NCBI RefSeq assembly: GCF_029873215.1
Contig: NZ_CP123620.1
Location: 1,364,001 to 1,428,000 of the forward strand
Reading direction: 5' to 3'
DNA length: 64,000 nucleotides
From: Nocardioides sp. BP30
GTDB taxonomy: Bacteria; Actinomycetota; Actinomycetes; Propionibacteriales; Nocardioidaceae
Of the stretch, positions 9,077 through 20,900 are shown one piece after another. Each line of letters opens with the position of its first letter. The stretch's first letter is position 1. The position numbers and the translations under genes were made by a program. The notes under the pieces were generated by a model, which saw only the letters and a list, made by a program, of their open reading frames with translations, did no database searches and was not told the DNA's origin.

Positions 9077-9373
9077 ATGCCGAGCAAGCGCGCCGCCCTG
9101 CCCACGCCGACGATCACGCAGGCGGAGGACGGCACGTGGGGCCTGGAGGTCCCCGGCGTCGCGTCGACCGCCGGTCATCCGGCGCCGGAGTGGGCGCTGG
9201 CCAAGGCGGTGGAGGCGGTCCGCCGCGCGGCCGCCGACATCGTCCGCAGCTGGATCGCGGGCCGGCCGGTCACCCCCGCGCAGCAGGAGGTGGTCCTGCT
9301 GGTGACCCGCGGTGACTCCCAGGTCTACGCGTGGCTCGAGGCGGGACTCGTCGAGGACCCGAAGCGGCGCTGA
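9077..9373 (+). CDS. Small conserved-looking protein of unknown function
   Basis: A 98-residue soluble protein starting at ATG 9077. It has an alanine-rich helix near residues 40-65 (AKAVEAVRRAAADIVRSW) and ends in VYAWLEAGLVEDPKRR. No signal peptide, membrane segment, cysteine cluster or known motif is seen. GC-rich third codon positions match neighbouring genes, supporting real coding. It lies alone between the DinB-like gene, which is divergent, and the ileS leader. I do not recognise the family. Confidence 0.55.
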   Translation: MPSKRAALPTPTITQAEDGTWGLEVPGVASTAGHPAPEWALAKAVEAVRRAAADIVRSWIAGRPVTPAQQEVVLLVTRGDSQVYAWLEAGLVEDPKRR

Positions 9374-9420
9374 GCGGGGATCCGGTTCGCCAGGCCGGCT
9401 GGGGAGCACGTAGGCTTGTC

Positions 9421-9591
9421 GGTAAGGCGTTCGAGCCGTCATCAGCGGCGAGCCCTCGGAAGAACAGATCGCGACAGCCGGTCGGGGTCCCAGTAGAACC
9501 GGGCGGGTCCGGCCCGTCACAGCCGAAGAACAAGGGGTACGGAGAGCGCTCCGTACAACCGGGGTGGTACCGCGGCGAGAGTCGTCCCCGG
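9421..9591 (+). promoter_or_regulatory. T-box leader of ileS (ultrashort Stem I, translational type)
   Basis: The leader contains the T-box consensus GGGGTGGTACCGCGG at 9561-9575, flanked by CCGGGG (9559-9564) and CCCCGG (9586-9591), which can pair as the anti-sequestrator. The short hairpin GCCG-TCATCAG-CGGC near 9435-9449 presents ATC, an isoleucine codon, in its loop at 9441-9443. Actinobacterial ileS T-boxes place the specifier in the loop of an ultrashort Stem I, and this fits. AGTAGAACCGGGCGGGT around 9491-9508 matches the conserved Stem II part. Uncharged tRNA-Ile should pair with the T-box and free the ribosome site AGGAGA at 9622-9627. A second ATC at 9468-9470 lies outside the loop. 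Confidence 0.88.
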
Positions 9592-9621
9592 GGTTTCGAC
9601 AGGCTCCACCACCGAAATCCC
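9590..9621 (+). repeat. Repeat-like hairpin between the T-box and the ileS ribosome site
   Basis: GGGGTTTCG (9590-9598) pairs with CGAAATCCC (9613-9621) with one G-U pair, closing a loop that reads ACAGGCTCCACCA. The stem ends directly against AGGAGA at 9622-9627. Its first two bases overlap the anti-sequestrator arm at 9586-9591, so the two structures compete. The CGACAGGCTC core recurs in the palindrome after ileS (12913-12924). It may be a dispersed repeat used as, or disturbing, the T-box expression platform. Confidence 0.55.
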
Positions 9622-9634
9622 AGGAGATGCCCCG

Positions 9635-12600
9635 ATGACCTATCCCAAGGTCACCACCGACCCCTCGCTCGACCCGGCCAAGGGCGGCGTCCCCGCAAGC
9701 CCTCGCTTCCCCGAGCTCGAGCAGCGCGTGCTGGCCTACTGGGCCCAGGACGGCACCTTCCAGGCCAGCATCGACGCACGGGACGCGGGCGCCGACGGCG
9801 GCAACGAGTTCGTGTTCTACGACGGGCCGCCGTTCGCCAACGGTCTGCCGCACTACGGCCACCTGCTGACCGGCTACGTCAAGGACATCGTCCCGCGCTA
9901 CCAGACCATGCGGGGCAAGCGCGTCGAGCGCCGGTTCGGCTGGGACACCCACGGGCTGCCCGCCGAGCTCGAGGCGATGCGCCAGCTCGGCATCAAGACC
10001 ACCGACGAGATCGACGAGATGGGCATCGACGTCTTCAACGCGGCCTGTCGCGAGTCGGTGATGAAGTACGCCGGGGAGTGGCGCGACTACGTCACCCGGC
10101 AGGCCCGCTGGGTCGACTTCGAGCACGACTACAAGACGCTCAACCCCGATTACATGGAGTCGGTGATCTGGGCGTTCAAGACGCTGTTCGACAAGGGCCT
10201 GATCTACGAGGGCTTCCGCGTGCTGCCCTACTGCTGGAACGACGAGACCCCGTTGTCGAACCACGAGCTGCGGATGGACGACGATGTCTACCAGCAGCGC
10301 CAGGACCCGGCCGTCACGGTCGGGTACGACGTGACGAGCGAGGGCTCGTTCCGGGGCAAGAAGCTGCTGATCTGGACCACCACCCCGTGGACCCTGCCGA
10401 GCAACCTGGCGGTGATGGTCGGCACCGAGATCGACTACGTCTCGGTCGCCGCGCCCGACGGGCACGAGTACCTCCTCGCCGAGGCCCGCGTCGCGGCGTA
10501 CAAGAAGGAGCTCTACCCCGAGGCCGACGAGCCGGCGATCACCTGGCGGGGCAAGGGCGCCGACCTGATCGGCCTGACGTACACGCCGCCGTTCCGCTAC
10601 TACGAGGGACACGCCAACGCCTTCCGGGTCGTCGCCGCCGACGACGCCGTCACCACCGACTCCGGTGTCGGCCTCGTGCATACCGCCGGTGCGTTCGGCG
10701 AGATCGACAAGGAGGTCACCGACCGCGAGGACATCGAGGCGGTGATGCCGGTCGGCAAGGACGGCAAGTTCACCGCGCCGGTCACCGATTACGCCGGCCT
10801 GCAGGTCTTCGAGGCCAACCGGCCGATCATCAACGACCTGAAGAACGTCTCCGGCCCGGTCACTCCGGGCACGGTGCTGCTGCGCCAGGAGTCCTACGAG
10901 CACTCCTACCCGCACTGCTGGCGCTGCCGGAAGCCGCTCATCTACAAGGGCGTCTCCAGCTGGTTCGTCGAGGTCACCGCGTTCAAGCAGCGCATGCTCG
11001 AGCTCAACGAGCAGATCCGCTGGGTGCCCGAGCACATCAAGCACGGCCAGTTCGGCAAGTGGCTGGAGAACGCGCGCGACTGGTCGATCACCCGCAACCG
11101 CTTCTGGGGCTCCCCGGTGCCGGTGTGGAAGAGCGACGACGAGGCGTACCCGCGGATCGACGTCTACGGCTCGTTCGAGGAGATCGAGCGCGACTTCGGC
11201 ACGCTGCCGCTCAATGCGGACGGCGAGCGCGACCTGCACCGGCCGTGGGTCGACGAGCTGACCCGGCCGAACCCGGACGACCCGCGGCCCGAGGGCGAGC
11301 GGAGCACGATGCGGCGCGTCGACGACGTGCTCGACGTGTGGTTCGACTCCGGCTCGATGTCCTTCGCGCAGAACCACTACCCGTTCGAGAATCAGGACTG
11401 GTTCGACGGCACGGCCGAGAAGAAGGGCCACTTCCCGGGCGACTTCATCGTCGAGTACATCGGCCAGACCCGGGGCTGGTTCTACACGCTGCACATCCTG
11501 GCCACCTCGCTGTTCGACAAGCCGGCCTTCTCCTCGTGCGTGAGCCACGGCATCGTGCTGGGCTCGGACGGCAACAAGATGTCCAAGAGCCTGCGCAACT
11601 ACCCCGATGTCAGCGAGGTCTTCGACAGGGACGGCGCGGACGCGATGCGCTGGTTCCTGATGTCGAGCCCGATCCTGCGCGGGGGCAACCTCGTGGTCAC
11701 CGAGCAGGGCATCCGCGACTCGGTGCGCCAGGTGATGATCCCGCTGTGGAACAGCTGGTACTTCTTCCAGCTCTACGCCAACGCCGCCCAGCTCGACGCC
11801 GAGTGGTCGACCGCGTCGCAGGACCCGCTCGACCGCTACATCCTGGCCAAGACCCGAGCGTACGTGCGCCAGATGACCGAGGCGCTGGACCTCTACTACG
11901 TCGCCGACGCCTGCGAGGCCACCCAGCGCTTCCTCGACGTCTTGACCAACTGGTACATCCGGCGCTCGCGCGAGCGGTTCTGGAACGAGGAGCAGGCCGC
12001 CTTCGACACGCTGTACACGGTGCTCGAGATCGTGTGCCGCGTGACGGCGCCGCTGCTGCCGCTGACCACCGAGGAGGTGTGGCGTGGGCTCACCGGCGGA
12101 CGCTCGGTGCACCTCGCCGACTGGCCGGCGGCCGAGGACCTGCCGGCGGACGGCGCGCTCGTCGCGGCGATGGACGCCGTCCGCGAGGTCTGCTCGGCCA
12201 CCTCCGCGCTGCGCAAGGCGCGCAAGCTGCGCAACCGGCTCCCGCTCGGCGGCCTCACCGTGGTCGGGCCGAGCGTGGCCGGCTTCGAGGAGATCGTCGC
12301 CGACGAGGTCAACGTCAAGGCGGTGCGGCTGCTCGACGCGGCGAGCGAGGAGGCCCAGCGGTACGGCGTGGAGCAGCGGCTCACCGTCAACGCCCGCGCG
12401 GCCGGCCCCCGGCTGGGCAAGGACGTGCAGCTGGCGATCAGGGGCTCGAAGTCGGGCGACTGGTCGGTGGCGGCCGACGGCACCGTCACCGCCGGTGGCC
12501 TGGTGCTGGTCGAGGGGGAGTACACCCTGGAGACAGTCGCCGGCGCCGCCTCGCAGACCCAGGCGGTCGGCATGCTCGCGGACGGTGGCTTCGTGGTGCT

Positions 12601-12880
12601 CGACACCCTGGTCACCCCCGAGCTCGCCGCCGAGGGCCTGGCACGGGACCTGGTCCGCGCCGTCCAGCAGGCGCGCAAGGACGCCGGCTTCCACGTCGAG
12701 GACCGCATCGAGCTGACCATCGCCGGTGGGGAGGCGGTGCGGGAGGCGGCGCGCCGGCACGAGACGCTGATCGCGCAGGAGACGCTGGCGACGACGTACG
12801 CCGTGACGGACGCGGCGGAGGGCATCGAGGTCGCCGTCGGCGAGGGCGAGAAGGCGACGATCGCCGTCGCCCTGGCCTGA
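9635..12880 (+). CDS. ileS: Isoleucyl-tRNA synthetase (long, eukaryote-like type)
   Basis: A 1081-residue class I synthetase that charges tRNA-Ile. The HIGH-type motif is HYGH, within [14 protein letters not shown] at about residues 63-77. KMSKS is at about residue 647 ([10 protein letters not shown]). The region between them holds the editing domain that removes mischarged valine. The length and the HYGH form mark the IleRS2-type clade, which in known members tolerates mupirocin; that property is known of the clade, not shown here. The ATG at 9635 follows AGGAGA with good spacing and a T-box leader, so translation should rise when isoleucine is short. A perfect palindrome follows the gene. 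Confidence 0.95.
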   Translation: MTYPKVTTDPSLDPAKGGVPASPRFPELEQRVLAYWAQDGTFQASIDARDAGADGGNEFVFYDGPPFANGLPHYGHLLTGYVKDIVPRYQTMRGKRVERRFGWDTHGLPAELEAMRQLGIKTTDEIDEMGIDVFNAACRESVMKYAGEWRDYVTRQARWVDFEHDYKTLNPDYMESVIWAFKTLFDKGLIYEGFRVLPYCWNDETPLSNHELRMDDDVYQQRQDPAVTVGYDVTSEGSFRGKKLLIWTTTPWTLPSNLAVMVGTEIDYVSVAAPDGHEYLLAEARVAAYKKELYPEADEPAITWRGKGADLIGLTYTPPFRYYEGHANAFRVVAADDAVTTDSGVGLVHTAGAFGEIDKEVTDREDIEAVMPVGKDGKFTAPVTDYAGLQVFEANRPIINDLKNVSGPVTPGTVLLRQESYEHSYPHCWRCRKPLIYKGVSSWFVEVTAFKQRMLELNEQIRWVPEHIKHGQFGKWLENARDWSITRNRFWGSPVPVWKSDDEAYPRIDVYGSFEEIERDFGTLPLNADGERDLHRPWVDELTRPNPDDPRPEGERSTMRRVDDVLDVWFDSGSMSFAQNHYPFENQDWFDGTAEKKGHFPGDFIVEYIGQTRGWFYTLHILATSLFDKPAFSSCVSHGIVLGSDGNKMSKSLRNYPDVSEVFDRDGADAMRWFLMSSPILRGGNLVVTEQGIRDSVRQVMIPLWNSWYFFQLYANAAQLDAEWSTASQDPLDRYILAKTRAYVRQMTEALDLYYVADACEATQRFLDVLTNWYIRRSRERFWNEEQAAFDTLYTVLEIVCRVTAPLLPLTTEEVWRGLTGGRSVHLADWPAAEDLPADGALVAAMDAVREVCSATSALRKARKLRNRLPLGGLTVVGPSVAGFEEIVADEVNVKAVRLLDAASEEAQRYGVEQRLTVNARAAGPRLGKDVQLAIRGSKSGDWSVAADGTVTAGGLVLVEGEYTLETVAGAASQTQAVGMLADGGFVVLDTLVTPELAAEGLARDLVRAVQQARKDAGFHVEDRIELTIAGGEAVREAARRHETLIAQETLATTYAVTDAAEGIEVAVGEGEKATIAVALA

Positions 12881-12890
12881 CCCGGCGCGC

Positions 12891-12932
12891 GTCCGCCGAG
12901 CCTGTCGAGACCTCTCGACAGGCTCGGCGGAC
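12891..12932. terminator. Perfect 20-bp inverted repeat between convergent genes
   Basis: GTCCGCCGAGCCTGTCGAGA at 12891-12910 is followed by CC and then its exact reverse complement at 12913-12932. It lies 10 bases after the ileS stop and 6 bases before the stop of the convergent phosphoesterase gene, so it could end transcription from both sides. There is no T-tract, and the two-base centre is unusually small. Confidence 0.7.
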
Positions 12933-12938
12933 GACGGA

Positions 12939-14888
12939 TCAGCTGTGCCGCTGCTTCACGTGCACCTTGACGTTCTTCGTGTGGTGCTGCTTGTCGACGT
13001 CGACGTACATCACCGTGAACCGGTGGTTGCCCACCGCCAGGTGCTCGGTCGGCAGCTTGATCTCCAGCCGGCTGCCGGCGTGCGCGTGGCCGTGGGCCAC
13101 CACCTTGCCGCGGGCGTTGCGGACCACGAACCGGGAGCCCGGCTTGATGCCGGCGATGGTCAGGACCGCCCGCCGACCGTGGGGGACGACGTCGGTCACC
13201 CGCACCGCGCTGACGACCGCCGCCGGCTCGTAGGGCTCGGCCGTCTTCGCGGCGGCCGCCTTGGTGCCGGTCGTGGTGGTGGCATCCACCGGGTCCTGGT
13301 GCGGCGTCACCTGGCTGGCGCCCGGCCGCTTCGGCATCGCCAGCGTCGAGGCGGCCAGCTGGGCCTCGTAGTTGGCCTCGCGCGTGCTGGTGAGGAACTC
13401 CGTGCTGGTCGGCGGCGTCGCGACGGCTTCGCTCTGGAACGCCCCGGCCAGGTCGTCGAAGGTCGCCCGACGCCACGACGTGATGGCGCTGAAGGTCACC
13501 GGCTTCTTGGCGGCCAGGCCGTTGGTGATCCGGCCGGTGTTCAGGCCCCCGGCTGCCGTGATGGACTCGATGAGCCGCAGCGGCGAGGTGTGATCGGCGA
13601 CCTGGGAGTAGATGTGGCCGCCGACCGTCCACGGCGAGATGATGATGCAGGGCACCCGGAAGCCGGCACCGGCCGGCAGGCCACCGCCCGGCGTGCCGCG
13701 CGGTGAGGGGATGGTCACGTACTCCTCGGGGTGCTGCTCGGGGTCCGGCACCGGCGGCGGCACGTGGTCGAAGAAGCCGTCGTTCTCGTCGTAGTTGATG
13801 ATGAAGACCGTGGAGTTCCACAGGTCCTCGTTGGCGGCCAGGGCCTCCAGCTTCGAGGCCAGGAAGTAGGCGCCGGCGGCGGGCGTGTTCGGCGGGTGCT
13901 CGTCCGAGGCGTACGGACCGTCGGGGAAGAGCCAGGTCACGTCGGCCAGGGTGCCGTTCGCGCAGTCCTCCTCGAAGCCGTGGTAGGCCACCGTCGCCTT
14001 GGTCGGGCTCAGCGGGTCGCCGAGGCCGCCCTTGCCGTCGCCGAAGAGCGTCCCGGGCGTGGAGACGGCGTTGTAGAGCTCGTCGGCCACGATCCCCTTG
14101 GTCGCGAGGTTGGCCCACCAGCTGAAGTAGTTGTACGAGCTCGAGCTGCTGTAGGTCTTCACCGTGTAGCCGGCCGCGTACAGCGCCTCGGGTGCCGACT
14201 GCCACTTCAGCGCGTTCGGCTTGACCGTCTCCAGGATCGGACCGCCCTGGGTGCCCTGCGGGTCGTTCGTGCCCGACATCCAGATGGCACGGTTGGGATA
14301 GGTGGGTCCCATCACCGAGCAGTGGTAGTTGTCCAGCAGGGTGAACTTCTCCGCCAGCGCCCAGTGGAACGGGATGTCCTCCTGGGTCATGTAGCCCATG
14401 GTGTAGGAACCCTTGGTGTCGCCGTCCGACGCCAGGTGGGTGTGCAGCCAGCCGTCCATCGCGCCCTTGTTCCACGACGCATGCTGGTCGCGCCAGTCGT
14501 GCGAGAGCGACGGCACGGCGGCGGCCGCGGTGTTCTTGGTGTCCATGTGGAACGGCTCGAGGTAGCCGGCCGGGTTGGCCGGGTCGGGCTGCTTGAACAC
14601 CGAGTTGCCGTTGGGCAGCGTCATCGCGGTCGGGTCGTCGAAGCCTCGTACGCCGGGGAAGGTGCCGAAGTAGTGGTCGAAGGACCGGTTCTCCTGCATC
14701 ACGTAGACGACGTGCTTGACCTGCGAGAGGTCGAAGGGCTTCGTCTCGGCCGCAGCAGCGGCCTGGGCGAGCCGGGTCGGCAGGATGCCGGACATGCCGG
14801 CCGCGCCGGCGACCGCCGCAGCACCGGCGATGACGGTGCGTCGGGAGACGCGGGCGGCTCCGAGCGAGGAGGAGGTGTTCTCAGTCAT
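12939..14888 (-). CDS. Phospholipase C/acid phosphatase family phosphoesterase, Tat-exported
   Basis: A 649-residue PF04185-type phosphoesterase. The N terminus SRRTVIAGAAAVAGAAG is a twin-arginine signal, so the enzyme should be folded before export. Family motifs are clear: HVVYVMQENRSFDHYFGTF near residue 60, NYDENDGFFDHV near 380, and DHTSPLRLIES near 440. Members hydrolyse phosphatidylcholine, other phosphodiesters or phosphomonoesters, often to gain phosphate; the substrate here is not known. A lysine- and histidine-rich C-terminal beta domain follows from about residue 540. The start is ATG 14888, 30 bases after the stop of the giant lamin-tail gene on the same strand, so they probably share a transcript. 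Confidence 0.87.
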   Translation of the reverse strand: MTENTSSSLGAARVSRRTVIAGAAAVAGAAGMSGILPTRLAQAAAAAETKPFDLSQVKHVVYVMQENRSFDHYFGTFPGVRGFDDPTAMTLPNGNSVFKQPDPANPAGYLEPFHMDTKNTAAAAVPSLSHDWRDQHASWNKGAMDGWLHTHLASDGDTKGSYTMGYMTQEDIPFHWALAEKFTLLDNYHCSVMGPTYPNRAIWMSGTNDPQGTQGGPILETVKPNALKWQSAPEALYAAGYTVKTYSSSSSYNYFSWWANLATKGIVADELYNAVSTPGTLFGDGKGGLGDPLSPTKATVAYHGFEEDCANGTLADVTWLFPDGPYASDEHPPNTPAAGAYFLASKLEALAANEDLWNSTVFIINYDENDGFFDHVPPPVPDPEQHPEEYVTIPSPRGTPGGGLPAGAGFRVPCIIISPWTVGGHIYSQVADHTSPLRLIESITAAGGLNTGRITNGLAAKKPVTFSAITSWRRATFDDLAGAFQSEAVATPPTSTEFLTSTREANYEAQLAASTLAMPKRPGASQVTPHQDPVDATTTTGTKAAAAKTAEPYEPAAVVSAVRVTDVVPHGRRAVLTIAGIKPGSRFVVRNARGKVVAHGHAHAGSRLEIKLPTEHLAVGNHRFTVMYVDVDKQHHTKNVKVHVKQRHS

Positions 14889-14918
14889 GATCGTCTTTCG
14901 TCGTTTCTTCTCGGAGCC

Positions 14919-17900
14919 TCAGTGAGCCGACCGCACGGCCGACTGGTCGGCCTTGACGGTCTTCTTGAGCTTCTTGATCTTCTTCTTGAGGTGGACGAGC
15001 TTGTGGTGGGCCTTCGCCTTGGCCGCCCGCGAGGAGTGCTTGGAGTGCAGCGCCTTGAGGGCCTTCTTCTTGGCCTTCTGGGTCTTGGCCAGCGTCGCGG
15101 TGTCCTTCGCGAGCTTCGCCTGCGCCTTCTGCAGCGCCGGGTTCGGCTTCACCACCGGAGGAGTGGTGCCGCCACCGCCGGTGGTGGCCTGCTTCGGGAT
15201 GCTGACCGCGCCGGAGGTGGCGCTGGTGGAGGCGAAGTCCTCCTTGAGCGCCGTCACCGAGACCGTCAGGACGTGCCCACCGTCGGCGGCGGCCACGACG
15301 TACGTCGACTTCGTCGCACCGTCGATCGCCACCCCGTCCCGCAGCCACTGGTAGGTGAAGGAGTCGGCCGTCGGCGTCCAGGCGCCGGGGTCGGCCGTCA
15401 GGGTCGAGCCCACGGTGGCCTTGCCCGAGATGCTCGGTGCGGTCTGGACCGTGACCGGGCCGTTGGTGGCCACGGCGCACGCGGTGGCGGCGATCCCGGA
15501 GCCGGTCACGGCGACCTGGTCGGCCGGCTCGGTGGGCCCGGAGAGGTCACCGTCGTCGGCCACGTTCAGCACCGAGGCGATCGCGCTGTTGCGGGTGTCG
15601 GCGATGTAGAGGACGCCCTCGGTCTGGTCGATCGCGACGGCGTACGGCGTGTTCAGCCGCGTGCTGGCGGGCAGCGTCGCCGTGGCGACCGGGCTGAGGT
15701 TCTCGGCCCCGGCGACCGCGCCGACGTTCACCAGCGTCGAGATGGTGCCGTCCGGCGCCACCTCACGGATCGCGTTGTTGAAGGTGTCGGCGATGAACAG
15801 GTGGCCGGCGCCGTCGACGGCGACCCCCTGCGGGTCGTTCAGCTGGGCCGAGGTCGCCGGACCGCCGTCGCCGGAGTAGCCGCCGAGGCAGTCGTTGGTC
15901 GCCTGGCCGGCGGCGTAGTCGCCGGCCACCGTGGTGATGACACCGGTGGACGCGTCGACCCGACGGATCACGTTGTTCGCCGAGTCGGCGATGTAGACGT
16001 CGTCCTTGGCATCGACGGCCACGCCTGCGGGCAGCGAGAGCCGGGCCGCGGTCGCCGCCGAACCGTCACCGGTGTAGCCGGCCTTGCCGGTACCGGCGAC
16101 GAGCTTGATCGCTCCGGCAGCGGTGACCTCGAGGATGCGGTGGTGGTAGGTGTCAGCGATGAACACGTTGTCGGCGCTGTCGACCACCACGGTGTCGGGG
16201 TGCCACAGGTCGACGGTCAGCGGCGTGTCGGATGAGGTGATCGCATCCGCCGTACCGGCGTCCCCGGTGCCCGCGAAGCGGTGGATCTTGCCGTCCGCCT
16301 TGGTGATCTCGCGGATCACGTTGTCCCCGCTGTCGGCGATGAAGATGTTGCCGTGCGAGTCGGTGGCGGTGCCGCCGGGCTGGTAGAGCTGGGCGGCCGT
16401 CGCGGGACCCTCGTTGCCGAGCTCTCCGAAACCGCCGAGCGAGCCGGCGATGGTCGTCAGCGAGCCGTCGTTGAGCGAGGCGAGCACGTTGTCACCGGTG
16501 TTCGAGACGTAGACCGTGCCGTTGTCGGCCGAGACGCCTGCCGGGCGGTAGAGACCGCCGGCCGGGGGCAGCGGCAGACCCGTGGTCACGTCGATGACCG
16601 GAGCACCGCCGGAGTCCTTGCCGTAGGGCACGCCCTGGAGCAGCGGTCCGGTGGTGTCGATGAGGCCGATCCCGTCGGTGTAGTCGTAGCCCTGCGGCGC
16701 GAGCAGCATCACGTAGTTGCTCTCGCTGACCTTGAGACCCGAGTCGGCCGCGTCGATCGTCAGCGAGGCCTTGGCCGGGACCGAGCTGCCCTTCGGCAGC
16801 ACGTACGTCGAGCCGTCCTTGGTCCGCAGCTCGTAGCCGCTGACGTCCACCGCCGCGGCAGAGGTGTTGTCGATCTCCACCGAGCTGTCGGCGGTGCGAC
16901 CCAGGGACACGTCCCGGGAGAAGCCGAGCTGCTCGAGGTCGACGGTGCCGGGGCTGCTGAGCGCTGTCTTGAGCGAGGAGTTGATGTCGTCCCCGCCGGC
17001 GGCCAGCGAGTTGTACCAGACGCTCGCCACCGGGCTGGTGAGGTCGGCGGGCACCGCGTAGTGCTCGGCGTAGTTGCCGTTGGTGGCGGTGCAGGTGGTC
17101 GAGCAGGGGGTGTCCACCCATGCCTGGGTGATGGGCGTCGTACCCCTGTTCACCGAGACGTAGAAGGTGTGGTCACCGCCGGAGTTGGCCATCGAGCTGA
17201 AGCCCTGGGCCAGCACCACCGAGGTCGCAGAGGGCAGCCCGTAGTTGGCGAGGAACTGTGCCGTGGTCTTCACGCCGAGGTACTGGTTCTCCACCCACCA
17301 CACCAGCTGGGTGCCGTGGGCCGGGATGACCGGATCGACCAGCGGGGAGTTCGCCGTGGTGTCGGAGGGGTCATGCAGCGTCACCACGGCAGCGGACTTG
17401 GTGAGCGTGAGGCCGTAGGCCGCGAAGTCGATCGGGTGGTCGGTGGTGTTCGTGATCTCGCTGTACTCGTAGTAGTCGGTCGAGTTGTTGTCGTAGTTGA
17501 CCTCCGAGACCAGCAGGTCGTTCGCGCTGATCGCCGGGGCGGCGGAGTCGTTAGCCGTGCCCTTGGTGGTGTAGGCCGAGACACCGAAGGCGCCGGTGCC
17601 GTCGGTGCCACGGGCCCACGACGTGGTGGCGTACGACGTCCACGAGGTCGAGTCGAGGAGCGTGCCGTCGGTCTCGGTCAGGTAGAGGGTGTCCTGGGCG
17701 GCCATGTCGAAGCCGGCTGCCTTGAGGGCCGGGCCGTCGACCACGACGTACCCGTCCGCGGCGATGTCCTGGGCCGGGACCCGATACACGTCGCCCTCGC
17801 TGTCCTCGAGGCGGACCGAGGTGGCCGTGAGTGCGGCGCCGGAGTTGTAGAGCTCGATCCAGTCGGTGGCCGGCGCGCCGCTGGCCCTGACCTCGTTGAT

Positions 17901-20900
17901 CCGCAGACCGGCGAGCGGGTCGCCCGCGCCGGGGCCGCCGAGCCCGGGGAGCTCGACGATCGTGAAGTCCTTCGAGACCGAGTCCTGGGTGGTGCTGCTG
18001 TCGGTGGCCGTGACGTGGACGCTGTAGCGCCCGAGCTCATCGCCCGGCGTGCCGCTGATCAGCCCCGAGGTCTTGTCGATCGTGACGCCGGCCGGGAGGC
18101 CACTGGCGGCGAAGGTGTACGGCGAGGTGCCGCCGTGCGCCTGCACCTGGATGCCGGTGAGGGCGGTGCCCCGGCGTGCGGTCGCGTCGTCGATCGCGTC
18201 GAGTCGCAGCTCCTTGCCCAGCGTCAGGGTGAAGGAGATCGTGGTGCTGTCGCTCGCCACGTCGTCGCCCACGGTCACGGTGACCGGGTAGTCCTTCACG
18301 TCGTCGGAGAGGCTCGGCGTGCCGCTGATGACACCGGTGGTCGGGTCGATCGTGACCCCGCCCGGCAGACCGGCGGCGGCGTAGGTCAGCGAGCCGAAGA
18401 GCGGCTGCGCGTGCACGGCGATGGGGTTGATCGCCTCACCGACCGAGATCTCGGCGTTGCCGACGGCGGTGACGGCGACGTGATCGATGGTGGTGACGGG
18501 CGTGAAGTCGGTGCTGTTCGCATTCGCGTCCACGGGGTAGCCGTGGGCGAACTTGCGGGAGATGACGCAGGTGTTGTTGGTGCCGGAGTCGACACCGGTG
18601 ACCTTGGCCGAACCCTTGCTCTCGGCCGCCGAGGGCTGATTGGTGGACGCGTTCATCCAGCCGACGCCGTCGACCTCGCCCGCCGCCTTCGCCGCGGCCG
18701 AGGAGAGATCGCCGTTGATGGCGCTGGTGCCCTTGGAGGCGTCGAGCAGCTCGATCTGGCCACCGGTGTTGCAACCGCCCATGTTGCTGCTGCCCTGGTT
18801 GCCGTTGGCAGGGGTCGCGACCGAGACGTCGAGGTCGGGCGTGAAGCCGGCGGTGTAGGTGCCGTGGTCGACCGGCGTATGCGCGTTGCCGTACCAGACG
18901 ATGAAGTGATGGTGCGGTGCCACGGTGCCGTACAGCTTCACCAGGCTGCTGCACGCACCGGTGGCGGCGTAGGTGCGGTAACACAGGTCGTAGTTCGGCG
19001 TGACAGTGGCGTTGGGCGTCGTCGTGGTGTCGATCGAACCCAGCGAGATGGGGCTGTCGGTGGGGTTGTACAGGTCGACCCAGTCGTTGGTCCACCGCAC
19101 GGTGTCGGAGTTCGCGCCGAAGACCGCCGCGATCACCAGGTGGTCGGTGTCGAGTGAGGGGTCGAGGTTGGGGGCGCCCTTGGTGGCCTTGCCGGCGGCG
19201 GAGAAGTCGCCGGTGCCATCGGGGTAGCGCGCCCAGGAGGTGGTGGTGAACGACGTCCACGAGGTCTCGTCGATCGTGGTGTCGTCGGCCTCGGTCAGGT
19301 CGAGGGTGTCGCTAGCCGCCAGGTCGAGGCCGGCGCCGTGGAGGTCGGCGCCCTCGACGACGACGTACGCGCCGGCTCCGATGCTCTGGGCAGGCACCTG
19401 GTAGCTGTCGCCCTCGCCGTCCACCAGGCTCACCGACGCGCTGCTGATCGCCGCACCGGTGTTGTAGAGCTCGACCCAGTCGTTCGCGGGCGTGCCGGTC
19501 GCCTTGACCTCGTTGATCCGCAAACCCGCAAGGGGGTCGGACTGGCCGGGCGCACCGGACTTCGGCAGTTCGGTGAGGGTGAAGTCGGTCGCTGCGGACT
19601 GGGCAGCGGCTCCCGCTCCGCTGTCGGTGACGGTGACGTGGACGCCGTAGCGACCGACCTTGTCGGTCGGCGTGCCGCTGATCTCACCGGTGGTCGGGTC
19701 GATGCTCACGCCGGTGGGCAGACCCGTGGCGCCATAGTGGTCATCGGGCGTGCCCCCGTGCGCGGTCACCTGGATCGGCGTGATGGACGCGCCCTTGTGC
19801 GCGGAGGTGTCCGGCACGCTGTCCACCCGCAGCGTGCTGCTCAGGTCGACGGCGAACGACGTGGTGGCGGTCTCCGAACCGGTCGGCCACGTGTCGGTGA
19901 CGGTGACCGTCACCGGATAGGACTGCAGGGCGTCGGACGCGGCCGGAGTGCCGCTGATGAGGCCGCTGCTCGGGTCGATGCCGACTCCTGCGGGAAGCCC
20001 GTCGGCGGCGTAGCTCACCGTGCCCGAGGCGTTGCTGGCCTGGATCTGGATCGGCGCCATCGCCTCGCCGCGGCTGATGACCGCGTCGTCCACCTTCGCG
20101 ACGGCGACGTGGCTGCTGGCCTGTGAGTGGATCGTGAAGTCGGTGGTGGTGAGAGCGGTGAAGTCGGCGGCGTTCTTGTCGGTGTCCTGCGGGATGTTGT
20201 TGCTGAACGTCCTCGCCGAGACGTAGGCGTTGCTCGGGCCCGCCGAGGCACCGGTCACGGTGCTGACGCCCCCGGTCTCGGCGCTGCCCGGCTGGGTGTA
20301 GGTCGGCGCGGCGTACTTGGTCCACGCGACGGCGTCGACGACACCGGCGTTCCTCGCGGCGGTCGAGGACAGGTCGCCGCTACCGGTGTAGGTGCCGCCG
20401 CTGGTCGCGCTCAGCAGCAGGATCTGGCCGCCGGTGCTGTAGCCACCGAAGCCGGTGTTCGACTGACCGGAGGGGTCGGTGGAGCTTCCCGCCGTGTTGC
20501 CGGCGTCGAGCGCGAAGTTCAGGTCGGGCGTGACGCCCGCGGGCGGAGTACCGCGGCTGGTGCCGGCTGCCGTGTTGTGGCCGTCCCAGATGAGGAAGTA
20601 GTGGTGCGACTTCACCGTGCCGTACAGCTTCATCGAGCTGCAGCTGGTTCCGCTGATGCTGCGGTAGCACTGGTAATAGTTCGGCGACACCGTGGATCCG
20701 CTGATCGTGCCGAGCGAGACGTCCTGGTCGGTGGGGTTGTAGAGCTCGACCCAGTCGCTGTTGTAGGCGCCGCCGTCGCTGCCGAACACCGCGGCGATGA
20801 CCAGGTGGTCCGGGGCGGTGGGGTCCGCGGCCTGGGCACCGGTGGCGGTCACCGCCGTCACCGCCGTCATCGTGGCCGCGGCTGTCGCCACCGCGGCCAG

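Noticed and set aside
8381..12760. A 1459-codon antisense open frame over ileS
   Set aside because: Mirror artefact of GC-rich codon bias over a well-supported synthetase gene. It has no recognisable domain or ribosome site.
13731..19157. Long plus-strand open frames over the phosphoesterase and lamin-tail genes
   Set aside because: The minus strand has clear signal peptides, domains and motifs. The plus frames are arginine/glycine-rich without motifs.
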